DNA of 36,184 nt from Rhodospirillaceae bacterium. GTDB taxonomy: Bacteria > Pseudomonadota > Alphaproteobacteria > UBA828. This document shows, in pieces, positions 19,031-28,207 of this stretch. Where the stretch lies: assembly GCA_018666805.1 (NCBI GenBank), contig JABIXB010000160.1, positions 1-36,184 of the forward strand, read 5' to 3'. Both the position numbers and the translations under genes were made by a program. Under the pieces are notes generated by a model. It was not told the DNA's origin. It did not search any database and saw only the letters and a program-made list of their open reading frames with translations. Every line of letters starts with the position of its first letter. Position 1 is the stretch's first letter.

Positions 19031-21355
19031 TTAGCCCTTCTCCAGCAAGCCGCGCAGCACACGTTCCGGTGTGAGCGGAATTTGCTTGAGGCGCAAACCT
19101 GTCGCCGCTGAGAGCGCGTTGTTGATCGCCGGGGCGGCGCCGACCAGAGGGGGCTCGCCGACGCCCTTGACGTGGAAGGGGTGGCTCTTCTCCGGCGTCT
19201 CGAGGATGATGGCGTGGATTTTGTCGGGCGTATCCAGGGTGCCGGGGAATTTGTAGTCCATGAAGCTTGGGTTCACCAGGCGGCCATCCTCCCACAGCAT
19301 TTCTTCGCATAGGGCATAACCCTGGCCTTGGACGAAGCCGCCATGGATTTGACTTTCCACCGCACCGGGGTTTATGGCGCGGCCAACATCGTGCGCGCAC
19401 CAGGCTTCGATGACTTCGACCGCGCCCGTCACTTCATCGACCTCGACCTCGACCACTTGCGCGCCGAAGGTCAATACCGAGAGCGCATCAAGGCCCAAAA
19501 AGCCTGTCATTTTGGTGTGTTCGGGATCGGGTGGATCGTTCGGGATGTAGCTGCCCGAACCGGTGATCGGCCCGCCGACGGCCCACAGCGAACGGCCGGC
19601 GATATCGGCGAAGCTGACCTCGGCATTGCGCGGCGGCTCGACATCGACGCCGATGCGCCCGCCGGGGCGAAGCTCTAGCTGACCCTCGCTGCATTCCAAC
19701 ATCGCCGCGGCATGTTCCAGCAATTGCGCGCGCACCTGCATCGCCGCACGGTGTACCGCCTGACCGACCGTGTAGGTCACGCGGCTGGCATTGGTACCGT
19801 AATTATAGGGCGCTGAATCCGTATCCGGTGTGGCGAAACTTACCTGCTCGATATCGAGGCCAAGCGCGGCAGCGCACATCTGGCTGAGCGCGGTATCCGA
19901 GCCCTGACCGATATCGACGGCGCCGACATTGAGGATGATCGAGCCGTCGCCCTGCAGGCGCACAATCGCGCCCGAGGAAAGAAAGGCCGAGGTGTGCGTC
20001 ATGGCGGCAACGCCGAGGCCGCGCTTGCGCCCGGGCGCCGCTTCGCGCCGGCGCGTCCAATCCGAGGCGTCGCGCACTTTCTCCAAAGATTCGACAAGGG
20101 CGCAGGAGGTGATGCGCTGGCCGCCGAGCCATTGCTCGCCCGCCTTGATGGCGTTCTTGATACGCAGCTCGATCGGATCGATGCCGAGCTTCTCGGCAAT
20201 TTCATCCAACTGGGATTCGGCGGCGAAGGAAGCTTGCGGATTGCCGAAACCGCGAAACGCGCCGAGCCGGAGCTTGTTGGTATAGACCGCATGGCCAAGC
20301 GCGCGCACATGCGGGATCGAATAGGAGCCGCGCGCGTAAAATAGCACCAGATTCATCACCGCCGGGCTGTCGTCGGCATAGGCGCCGGCGTCGAGCCACA
20401 CTTCCATCTCGCGCGCCACCAAAGTGCCGTCCGCCTTGGCGCCAGTCTTGACGCGCAGCGTACCGGGATGGCGCGCGCGCATGCTGGTCATATCTTCATC
20501 GCGGGTCAGCACCAGGCGAACCGGCATGCCGGCTTTCTTCGCCAGCATTACGGTGACGAGCTGGCCCGAGGCTTCCGCCTTGGCACCGAAACCGCCGCCG
20601 ATGCGGGGTGCCACGCAACGGATCTTGCCCATCGGGATACCGAGGCCCTCATGGATATTGGCCTGGGTGCGGAAGATGCTCTGGGTCGAGGACCAGACGG
20701 TTACCCGGCCGTCCGGCCCGAAAGCGGCGAGCACCGAGACAGGCTCCATGTAGGCATGATATTGCGCACCAACCTCATAGGTGCCCTCGACGATGACATC
20801 GGCCTCGTCGAAGCCATCCACGCCCCGGCCCATGACGGCCTCGGCGCGGGCCAGGAGATTGCCTTCATTTTCCGGCGCCTGATAAATCTTGGTGTAATCG
20901 GCGAAATCCTCATGCAGCACGGGTGCGCCCTCGGCCATCGCTTGTTCGACGGTGGTGGCGGCGGGCAGCTCTTCATATTCCACTTCAATCAAACGTGCCG
21001 CCAGACGCGCCGTTGCCTCGTCCCGCGCCGCCACCGCCGCCACCGGTTCGCCGATATAGCGTACCTTGCCGTGCGCCAGCGCTTTCTCGTCCTTGCACAC
21101 CAGGCCGATATAACCGCCGCTGATATCCTCAGCCGTCACTACCGCTTTCACGCCGGGCAAGGCCAGGGCGGCGGAAACGTCATAGGAAAGGATGCGGGCG
21201 TGGCTGTATGGGCTGGTAAGGAGTGCGGCGTGCAACATGCCGGGCAGTTCCATATCGCCGCTATAGATTGCCGTGCCGGCGGCCTTCTCCGCCGCTTCGA
21301 GGCGGGGCGGGCTTTTGCCAATTGCGCTTTCTGTGGCGCTTTCGATATCGCTCAT
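19031..21355 (-). CDS. Xanthine dehydrogenase-family molybdopterin-binding (large) subunit
   Basis: Start MSDIESATESAIGKSPPRLEAAEKAAGTAIYSGD at 21355 (ATGA overlap with 21352..21819); GGGFGAKAEA, GAFRGFGNPQ, KGVGEPPLVGAAPAI motifs; supplied ORF extends too far upstream. Confidence 0.93.
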   Translation of the reverse strand: MSDIESATESAIGKSPPRLEAAEKAAGTAIYSGDMELPGMLHAALLTSPYSHARILSYDVSAALALPGVKAVVTAEDISGGYIGLVCKDEKALAHGKVRYIGEPVAAVAARDEATARLAARLIEVEYEELPAATTVEQAMAEGAPVLHEDFADYTKIYQAPENEGNLLARAEAVMGRGVDGFDEADVIVEGTYEVGAQYHAYMEPVSVLAAFGPDGRVTVWSSTQSIFRTQANIHEGLGIPMGKIRCVAPRIGGGFGAKAEASGQLVTVMLAKKAGMPVRLVLTRDEDMTSMRARHPGTLRVKTGAKADGTLVAREMEVWLDAGAYADDSPAVMNLVLFYARGSYSIPHVRALGHAVYTNKLRLGAFRGFGNPQASFAAESQLDEIAEKLGIDPIELRIKNAIKAGEQWLGGQRITSCALVESLEKVRDASDWTRRREAAPGRKRGLGVAAMTHTSAFLSSGAIVRLQGDGSIILNVGAVDIGQGSDTALSQMCAAALGLDIEQVSFATPDTDSAPYNYGTNASRVTYTVGQAVHRAAMQVRAQLLEHAAAMLECSEGQLELRPGGRIGVDVEPPRNAEVSFADIAGRSLWAVGGPITGSGSYIPNDPPDPEHTKMTGFLGLDALSVLTFGAQVVEVEVDEVTGAVEVIEAWCAHDVGRAINPGAVESQIHGGFVQGQGYALCEEMLWEDGRLVNPSFMDYKFPGTLDTPDKIHAIILETPEKSHPFHVKGVGEPPLVGAAPAINNALSAATGLRLKQIPLTPERVLRGLLEKG

Positions 21356-21819
21356 GCGCCGCTCCGCCCTGCCGCCAGTTCGACCGCATCGATCACCCGG
21401 ACATAGCCCGAGCAACGGCAGAGATTGCCCGACAAGGCTTGGCGGATTTCTTTGCGCGAGGGCTTTGGATTCTCGGCTAAAAACGCGGTGGCGCTGACGA
21501 TCATGCCGCTCATGCAAAAGCCGCATTGGATCGCCCCGGCATCGACAAAGGCCTGCTGCATGGGAGAGAGCTTGCCACCCTCGCCGAGGCCCTCAATGGT
21601 GACGATTTCGCGCCCGGCAACATTCGCGGCGAGAACGAGACAGGCGTTTACCGGCACGCCGTCGAGCAACACGGTGCAGGCGCCGCAAACGCCTTGATTG
21701 CAGGCGTTTTTCGAGCCGGTCAATTTCATATCATTGCGCAATGCCGCGAGCAGGGTGCGCGTGGCCGGCAGTGAGAGCGCGCGCTCCTCGCCATTCACTT
21801 TGAGGGTGATATTGATCAT
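21352..21819 (-). CDS. Xanthine dehydrogenase-family 2Fe-2S subunit (CoxS/XdhC-like)
   Basis: 155 aa; CNQGVCGACTVLLDG...C and QCGFCMSGM...NLCRCSGY. Confidence 0.95.
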   Translation of the reverse strand: MINITLKVNGEERALSLPATRTLLAALRNDMKLTGSKNACNQGVCGACTVLLDGVPVNACLVLAANVAGREIVTIEGLGEGGKLSPMQQAFVDAGAIQCGFCMSGMIVSATAFLAENPKPSRKEIRQALSGNLCRCSGYVRVIDAVELAAGRSGA

Positions 21820-22661
21820 GGCGCACCACCGGCGGCAGCAAGCGCACGTGTCAGTAGGCGCGGCACCAACATCAAACGGTAATCGGCGCTACCGCGCACA
21901 TCGTCAACCGGATCTGAGGCGGCAGTGAGAAGAGCGGCGGCCTCGCTTATTGCGCCTGCGTCGAGTGACGAGCCGATAAGGCGCGCTTCCGCCGCCACCA
22001 CCCGCACCGGCGTCGCACCGGCGGCACCGAGCGCGATACGCACGTGGCTGCATTTCCCGCTGGCCATGGCCAGAACGACGGCAACCGACAGGGTGGCGTA
22101 ATCGCCATGCACGCGGGCGAATTTTTCATAATGCCCGACTGCGCTCTCCGGTTGGGGCGGGAGGATAACAGCAGCAACCATCTCACCCTCCTCGAGCGCG
22201 GTGGTGAGATAATCCTCGAAAAAACCTTCGGCGGCGATGCTGCGCCTACCGGACGGCCCGGCCACTTCGATAACCGCGTCCGCCGCCACCAGCGCCGCCG
22301 GCAGGTCGGAGCTGGGATCGCCATGCGCCACCGCGCCGCCGAGCGTGCCGATATTGCGCACCGCGGGGTGGGCGATCTGCGCCGCCGCCTGACGCATCAC
22401 CGCATTGCCGCCGGTAAGCCGGGCCTCGCTCGCCAGGGTCGCGTGGCTCAGCATGGCGCCGAGACGCAAACCGCCCTCCGGCGTTGCCTCTATGGTGTGC
22501 AACTCGCAGATGCCGCCAAGGCTCACCAGCGCGGAAGGTTCGATCAACTCGGCATTCAACATGGCGACCAATGTGGCGCCGCCGGCGAGCGGCAATGCTT
22601 CCGGGTCGGCGGCAAGCAGGGTCAGTGCGTCGTCGAGAGTGGTTGGCTGGTGAAACTCCAT
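21816..22661 (-). CDS. Xanthine dehydrogenase-family FAD-binding subunit (CoxM-like)
   Basis: 281 aa; AGGATLVAMLN, VRNIGTLGGAVAHGDPSSDLPAAL; no Cys-rich 4Fe-4S insertion. Confidence 0.94.
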   Translation of the reverse strand: MEFHQPTTLDDALTLLAADPEALPLAGGATLVAMLNAELIEPSALVSLGGICELHTIEATPEGGLRLGAMLSHATLASEARLTGGNAVMRQAAAQIAHPAVRNIGTLGGAVAHGDPSSDLPAALVAADAVIEVAGPSGRRSIAAEGFFEDYLTTALEEGEMVAAVILPPQPESAVGHYEKFARVHGDYATLSVAVVLAMASGKCSHVRIALGAAGATPVRVVAAEARLIGSSLDAGAISEAAALLTAASDPVDDVRGSADYRLMLVPRLLTRALAAAGGAP

Positions 22662-22664
22662 GCT

Positions 22665-23111
22665 CTAAGCCTCCGCCGCGTTGCGGAAGTTTTCAGCGAA
22701 TTCGGCGCCGAGCGCCTTTGCCTTTTTTTTCATGATGCCGAGGCCGAATTTAGCCAAGCGGCCAACGACTTGGACATCCGATTTATAATGCACATGGGTT
22801 GCGTCGTTGCCGGATGCGGTCAAGGTCAATTCACTCTTGGCCGTGAGGCGGCTGGCGTTGGTGCCCTCTTGTCCTCGTGTCTCTACTCGGGCGAAGGTTG
22901 GCGGCGTTTCCTCCAGCACTTCGATATCGAGATTGAACGTCGTTTTTATCGGGCCGATGCCGACCTTGACCGCGGCCCGGTAGGCACCATCGCCAATATC
23001 CTCAACATCTTGGCAGCCAGGCACGCAGGGCGCGACAAAGCCCGGATCGCGGATGCATTGCCAGACATGCGCGAGCGCTGCGTCGACGGCGAATTCCTCT
23101 TCGATGATCAC
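22665..23111 (-). CDS. SRPBCC / CoxG-like protein
   Basis: VIIEEEFAVDAALAHVWQCIRDPGFVAPCVPGCQDVE...; GTG start at 23111 with GGGGGA upstream preferred; TTG at 23165 is the alternative. Confidence 0.8.
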   Translation of the reverse strand: MIIEEEFAVDAALAHVWQCIRDPGFVAPCVPGCQDVEDIGDGAYRAAVKVGIGPIKTTFNLDIEVLEETPPTFARVETRGQEGTNASRLTAKSELTLTASGNDATHVHYKSDVQVVGRLAKFGLGIMKKKAKALGAEFAENFRNAAEA

Positions 23112-23161
23112 GCGTCCCCCGTTTGCTCCCGCTTCGTTGTTATGGCTCTCAGGCCAGCCTG

Positions 23162-24313
23162 TCAATCGGCGAAGGCAGAGGCCGGCACCATAACGCGACC
23201 CTCCATCAAACGGCGCGCCGTGCGCGTGACCGTCACATGCTCGGCGAACCAGCCGCCCACTTCGACGCGGCGCACGCTCGCGGCCAGCGACAGCAGGCCC
23301 GACGGATGGGCGATGACGATCGATTCCACCCCCGATTGCCGCGCGGATACGATCTCGTGCACGAGGGTGCCCTCAATGGCCGCGGCGGTGGCGAGGCACA
23401 TGGCGCCGGTCAGCGGCAGGGCACGGTGCGGCTGTTCCATCGAAATCATGCGCGCCGTTAAATCCATGTCATGCGCTGTCAATTCGTCGCCAGAGAGGGT
23501 CGGCGAAGCCATGGGCGGGGCAACGAGGCCGAGTTTGGGCACGCTCAAACCGTCCGGCGGCAATCCCATGGCTTCGGCGCCGGCGCGGCGTATGGCTTCC
23601 AAGCGCTTGAGCAAGCCTTTCTTGGCCTCCAACTCTTCCGGCATCTCGTTGCCGCGCAAACCAATATCGGCGGCGCGCAGAAAGACGCAGGCCGTGGTGG
23701 CATCGACCAGCGAGACCTCAAAATTGCGCTTGCCCCTGCCCGGCACGGCAAGACGATTCAACGCCTTACCTGCCGGCAGAAGATGACCGGTTGTAGCTCC
23801 GCCGGGCGTTTCAAAATCGAGCGCAATCGGCGCGCCCTCGCCGGCTACACCGTGCAGCTCAAAATCGCCGGCGACACGGGTCCGCCCACCGGCGACCTCG
23901 AAACGGGCATGCACAAGCGCGCCGCTGGTGCTGTGGTGCAGGCAGAGCGCCACCTCGCCATCCGCAACATCAACCAGACCCTCATCGACCGCGAAGGGGC
24001 CGACCGCCGATGTAAGATTGCCGCAATTGCTGCGCCAATCGATCACTTTCCGGTCCACCGCGACCTGGCCGAAACTGTAATCCAGCACCGCATCCGCGTG
24101 GCTTGGCGGGGAAACGACGATCACCTTGCTGAGCGAGGAAATGCCGCCGCCCATGCCGTCGAGCTGGCGGCCATGCGGATCGGGGCTGCCCATGGCGGCG
24201 AGCAGCACACGGTCGCGCGCCTCGCCCTCGGGCGGCAGATCGCGGGCGTGGAAAAAGAGCCCTTTGCTGGTGCCACCGCGCATGAACACGGCTGGAATGG
24301 CGCGCTGGCTCAC
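23162..24313 (-). CDS. PrpF-family isomerase/tautomerase (methylaconitate isomerase / 4-oxalomesaconate tautomerase-like)
   Basis: GTG start at 24313 (VSQRAIPAVFMRGGTSKGLFFHARDLP...) in GTGA overlap with upstream stop; WRSNCGNLTSAVGPFA. Confidence 0.88.
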   Translation of the reverse strand: MSQRAIPAVFMRGGTSKGLFFHARDLPPEGEARDRVLLAAMGSPDPHGRQLDGMGGGISSLSKVIVVSPPSHADAVLDYSFGQVAVDRKVIDWRSNCGNLTSAVGPFAVDEGLVDVADGEVALCLHHSTSGALVHARFEVAGGRTRVAGDFELHGVAGEGAPIALDFETPGGATTGHLLPAGKALNRLAVPGRGKRNFEVSLVDATTACVFLRAADIGLRGNEMPEELEAKKGLLKRLEAIRRAGAEAMGLPPDGLSVPKLGLVAPPMASPTLSGDELTAHDMDLTARMISMEQPHRALPLTGAMCLATAAAIEGTLVHEIVSARQSGVESIVIAHPSGLLSLAASVRRVEVGGWFAEHVTVTRTARRLMEGRVMVPASAFAD

Positions 24314-25770
24314 AGCTTTAATCCGGCGGCATCCTGCCCGGCAATGCGGCCGAACACGGCGCCGCGCATGACCGAGGTCGAGCCGGTATAGGTGCGATAG
24401 TAGAGCCCGGCGGTTTCGCCGACGGCATAAAGGCCGGGAATCGCATCGCCGTCCATATTCACCACCCGCGCGCGATTGTCGATTTTCAGGCCGCCGAAGG
24501 TGAAGCAATTGGCGGCGATCACCGGCCAGGCGCGGAAGGGCGGGCGCACCAAGGGCCGGGCCCAGTTCGATTTGGCCGGGTCGAGAGCGTGCGTCGCCAA
24601 CCCATCGGGCTCGAGCGCCTTGAATTCGCCGTTTGACCGGCAGGCGGCGTTGTAGGCGTGCACGGTGTCGGCCAAGCCATCAAGGCCGAGCGCCGCCGCC
24701 AGACTGTCGAGATCGCCGGCCTCAACCGGCGGCTGGTCGGTGCGCACCGATTTTTGCCAATTGGGCACATCGTCGAGGCCGGCGTCGCAGATGGTGTAGG
24801 CGATACCTTGCGACTGGTTCATGATATCGCGCGTGATCGCCTCGTAGCTCGCATCCACCGTGCTCGGCGCTTCATCGGTGAAGCGCTGGCCCGAATTGTT
24901 GACGAGAATGCCGTAGGGGAAATTCAGTATCACCGGCTCGTGCCGGCCCGAACGCGGATCGACTGGCTGGGCGTGGAAGCTGCCAAAATCGCCGCAAGGT
25001 GCCGCGCCGGCACCCAGTCCCATTTGAATGCCCTCACCGCGATTGTAATAGCCGCCGCGCGCCACCGGGCGGATGAACTGACTGGCCGGCCCAAAATAGC
25101 GGCTCTGCATTTCCGGATTGCCTTCGAAGCCACCCGAGGCGAGAACAACTGCCGGTGCGCTGAATTCCACATGGCGGTTGTCGGCATCGACGGCGCACAA
25201 TCCGGCGACCGCCCCTGCCCCATCCTGGATCAATTCGCGCGCGGTGGTGCGGTAAAAAATCGTAATGTCATCAGGCACGCTCTCGGCATGGGCGACCAAT
25301 GCCTCGACCAGGGCCAGGCCACCGCCCGCCGGCGCGATACGCGTCGTCGATTGGGTGATGAAATAATTCGGCAGGAAATCGAATGTAACGCCGAAGCCGG
25401 CCAGCCAATTGAGGGTCGGGCCGGCATTGTTGGCGAGCGTCGTGATCACTTCCGGATCGGTGAAGCCGAGGCCCTTCAGGAGCGGCGGCCATTGTTCATA
25501 AGGCAGCGCCGCGTCGCGGATGATTTCGGGATCGAGATAGCCGCCGGCATTGGCTGCAAGCTGTTCCTCAAGGTCGTCGGAGACCTCATCATGGCTTTTC
25601 ATGCGCCAGAAAGATTCGGTGTAGCGCGTGTTGCCACCGCGGTCTTCTTTCGGCGCCCGTTCCAGCAGGGCGACACGCGCCCCAGCCTCCTGCGCACTCA
25701 CAGCCGCCGACAGCCCGGCGATACCGCAGCCAACCACGACAATGTCAAACTTATATTCCGTGTCGCTCAT
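24310..25770 (-). CDS. FAD-dependent tricarballylate dehydrogenase/fumarate-reductase-family flavoprotein (TcuA-like)
   Basis: MSDTEYKFDIVVVGCGIAGLSAAVSAQEAGARVALLERAPKEDRGGNTRYTESFWR...; start at 25770 with GTGAGG RBS. Confidence 0.87.
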   Translation of the reverse strand: MSDTEYKFDIVVVGCGIAGLSAAVSAQEAGARVALLERAPKEDRGGNTRYTESFWRMKSHDEVSDDLEEQLAANAGGYLDPEIIRDAALPYEQWPPLLKGLGFTDPEVITTLANNAGPTLNWLAGFGVTFDFLPNYFITQSTTRIAPAGGGLALVEALVAHAESVPDDITIFYRTTARELIQDGAGAVAGLCAVDADNRHVEFSAPAVVLASGGFEGNPEMQSRYFGPASQFIRPVARGGYYNRGEGIQMGLGAGAAPCGDFGSFHAQPVDPRSGRHEPVILNFPYGILVNNSGQRFTDEAPSTVDASYEAITRDIMNQSQGIAYTICDAGLDDVPNWQKSVRTDQPPVEAGDLDSLAAALGLDGLADTVHAYNAACRSNGEFKALEPDGLATHALDPAKSNWARPLVRPPFRAWPVIAANCFTFGGLKIDNRARVVNMDGDAIPGLYAVGETAGLYYRTYTGSTSVMRGAVFGRIAGQDAAGLKL

Positions 25771-25855
25771 TAATTGCCTCACCGCCTCGCGCCGATTAGG
25801 ATTCACCATCCTATCCTAGCGGCCCCCGGAGCTTAGGTAAAAGAGATGGCGCAAA

Positions 25856-28186
25856 TTGTCTGAAAACACCGCCGGCGCGGCGACCTTGCGCCTTGAGGAC
25901 GAACGCCTGCTGCGCGGGCGCGGCAAATATGTCGACGACATGGCATTGGCCCGCCAGGCGCATGGCGTGGTGCTGCGCAGCCCGCATGCGCACGCCCGTA
26001 TTCTGGCGATCGATACATCCGCCGCCGCGGCCCTCTCCGGCGTGCTCGCTATCCTCACGGCAGACGAATTACGCGCCGACGATATCGGCGACATTCCCTG
26101 CGGCATCAATATTCCCAACCATGACGGCACGCCGAGTATGACGCCGGGACGCCCGACGCTGGTGTCCGGCCAGGTGCGTTTCGTTGGCGATCCGGTGGCG
26201 TTCATCGTCGCCGAGACTGCGACTGCGGCTGAGGATGCCGCCGAAGCGGTGATGGTGCGCTATGAGGAATTGCCGGCGGTGGTCGATCCGGCCGCGGCGC
26301 TGGAGAGCGCGGCGCCGCAATTGCACGATGCCGCGCCTGGAAACCTCTGCATGGATTGGCAAGGCGGCGACAGGGAGGCAGTCGACCGACTGTTCGCTAG
26401 CGCTGCCAAGACCGTCGCGCTCGAAGCGCGCAACAACCGCATCTCGCCATCGGCCATCGAGCCGCGCGTCGCGATCGGCGATTATGATGCGGGGAACGGC
26501 CAATATACGCTGCACATCCCCTCGCAGGGTGTGCACCGTATCCGTGGCCTGCTCGCCGGTAATGTGCTCAAGGTGCCGGAGAGCCGGTTAAGGGTGATGA
26601 CTCCCGATGTCGGCGGCGGCTTCGGCGTAAAACTCTGGCTCTATCCCGAACATGTGCTGGTGCTGTGGGCGGCGCAGCGCCTGGGGCGGCCGGTCAAATG
26701 GCTCGGCAGCCGAGCTGAGAGTTTCCTCACCGACCGGCATGGCCGCGACGTGCTGACCAAGGGTGAAATGGCGCTCAATCAGGAGGGCCGCATCCTCGCT
26801 CTCAGGATCGACAATATCGCCAATCTCGGCGCCTATACCTCCTATTTCGCGCCCTATATCCCGACCGCCGGCGGCACCCGAGTGCTGCCGGGTGGCTACC
26901 AGGTCGAGGCCATTCATATGCGCGTGCGCGGCGCCTTTACCAACAGCGCACCGGTCGATGCCTATCGCGGCGCCGGGCGGCCGGAGAATCTCTTTCTCGT
27001 GCAGCGCATGATGGATATGGCGGCGCGCGAAATGGGCATCGATGCGGCCGAAATGCAGCGCCGCAATCTGGTGATGGCGGACGCCATGCCGTACACGAAT
27101 GTGCTCGGGCAGACATATGATTCAGGCGATTTTCACGCCAATCTGGAGGCGGCGCTCAAAGCAGCCGACTGGGCGGGCTGTGCTGCGCGGAAGGACCGCG
27201 CGCGGAAAAAAAACCGCCGCCGTGGCATCGGCCTTGCCTGCTATGTCGATCCGTGCGGCGGCAATCGCGATCAATATGCGGCGCTGCGGTTTTCCGCCGA
27301 TGGCGGGGTGCAACTGGCGATCGGCGCGCAATCGAGCGGCCAGGGCCATGAGACAGTCTTTGCCCAGATAGTCGCTGGGCGCCTCGGTTTGGATGTTGCG
27401 GATGTGCGTGTCCTGCAGGGCGACAGCGACATCGTTCCGAGCGGCCAGGGCTCGAGCGGCTCACGCTCGATCCCGATCGGCGGCAATGCGGCGGCACTGG
27501 CGACAGCGCGCAGCATCGGGCGCGGTCGCGCCATCGCGGCGGGCATACTGGAGGCGGACACCGCCGATATCACATTCACCGATGGCGCCTACGAAATTTC
27601 TGGGACCGACCGACGTATCGCATTTGCCGAAGTGTTGAAGGCCTCGTTCGACCCGGCGCGCGTGCCGGTGGGCCACGACCTCGGCCTCGATTCGCGTGCC
27701 CAGCCGATGTTGCGCGACGTGACCTTTCCCAATGGCTGCCATACCGCCGAAGTGGAGGTCGATGTTGATACGGGCCAGGTGCGTCTCATGGCTTACACGG
27801 CGGTCGATGATTTCGGCCGCGTAATCAACCCAATGCTGGTCGCCGGCCAGGTGCACGGCGCCACCACGCAAGGCATCGGCCAGGCCTTGCTCGAGAACAG
27901 CTTGTTCGACGAAGCGAGCGGCCAGCTCCTCAGCGGCAGCTTTATGGATTACGCCCTGCCGCGCGCCGACGACCTCCCCGCCTTCACCTTAGAGCGCCAT
28001 GAGGTACCGTGCCGCAGCAACGAACTTGGCGTGAAAGGCTGCGGCGAATCCGGCACCACCGTCTCGCCGGCCGCCATCATCAATGCGGTGGTCGACGCGC
28101 TCAGCGAATATGGCGTCCACCATCTCGACATGCCGGCCACGCCGGAAAAGGTGTGGCAGCTTATTCGTGCTGGCAAAGAAGCGTAA
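25856..28186 (+). CDS. Xanthine dehydrogenase-family molybdopterin-binding (large) subunit, CoxL form-II-like, without adjacent FeS/FAD subunits
   Basis: 776 aa, TTG start; GGGFGVKLWLYPEH, DAYRGAGRPE, SSGQGHET, GVKGCGESGTTVSPAA. Confidence 0.92.
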   Translation: MSENTAGAATLRLEDERLLRGRGKYVDDMALARQAHGVVLRSPHAHARILAIDTSAAAALSGVLAILTADELRADDIGDIPCGINIPNHDGTPSMTPGRPTLVSGQVRFVGDPVAFIVAETATAAEDAAEAVMVRYEELPAVVDPAAALESAAPQLHDAAPGNLCMDWQGGDREAVDRLFASAAKTVALEARNNRISPSAIEPRVAIGDYDAGNGQYTLHIPSQGVHRIRGLLAGNVLKVPESRLRVMTPDVGGGFGVKLWLYPEHVLVLWAAQRLGRPVKWLGSRAESFLTDRHGRDVLTKGEMALNQEGRILALRIDNIANLGAYTSYFAPYIPTAGGTRVLPGGYQVEAIHMRVRGAFTNSAPVDAYRGAGRPENLFLVQRMMDMAAREMGIDAAEMQRRNLVMADAMPYTNVLGQTYDSGDFHANLEAALKAADWAGCAARKDRARKKNRRRGIGLACYVDPCGGNRDQYAALRFSADGGVQLAIGAQSSGQGHETVFAQIVAGRLGLDVADVRVLQGDSDIVPSGQGSSGSRSIPIGGNAAALATARSIGRGRAIAAGILEADTADITFTDGAYEISGTDRRIAFAEVLKASFDPARVPVGHDLGLDSRAQPMLRDVTFPNGCHTAEVEVDVDTGQVRLMAYTAVDDFGRVINPMLVAGQVHGATTQGIGQALLENSLFDEASGQLLSGSFMDYALPRADDLPAFTLERHEVPCRSNELGVKGCGESGTTVSPAAIINAVVDALSEYGVHHLDMPATPEKVWQLIRAGKEA

Positions 28187-28207
28187 ATTGGCTATTTTTC
28201 CCGCATC

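Noticed and set aside
19031-21355. Carbon monoxide dehydrogenase (CoxL form I)
   Set aside because: Lacks the AYxCSFR active-site motif; has AFRGFGN and GEPPL instead.
21816-22661. 4-hydroxybenzoyl-CoA reductase FAD subunit
   Set aside because: No cysteine-rich 4Fe-4S insertion, which characterises that beta subunit.
22044-23786. 580-aa plus-strand ORF
   Set aside because: Antisense across the FAD subunit, CoxG-like and PrpF-like genes, all of which have strong family motifs.
24658-25773. 371-aa plus-strand ORF
   Set aside because: Antisense to the TcuA-like flavoprotein gene; no motif.
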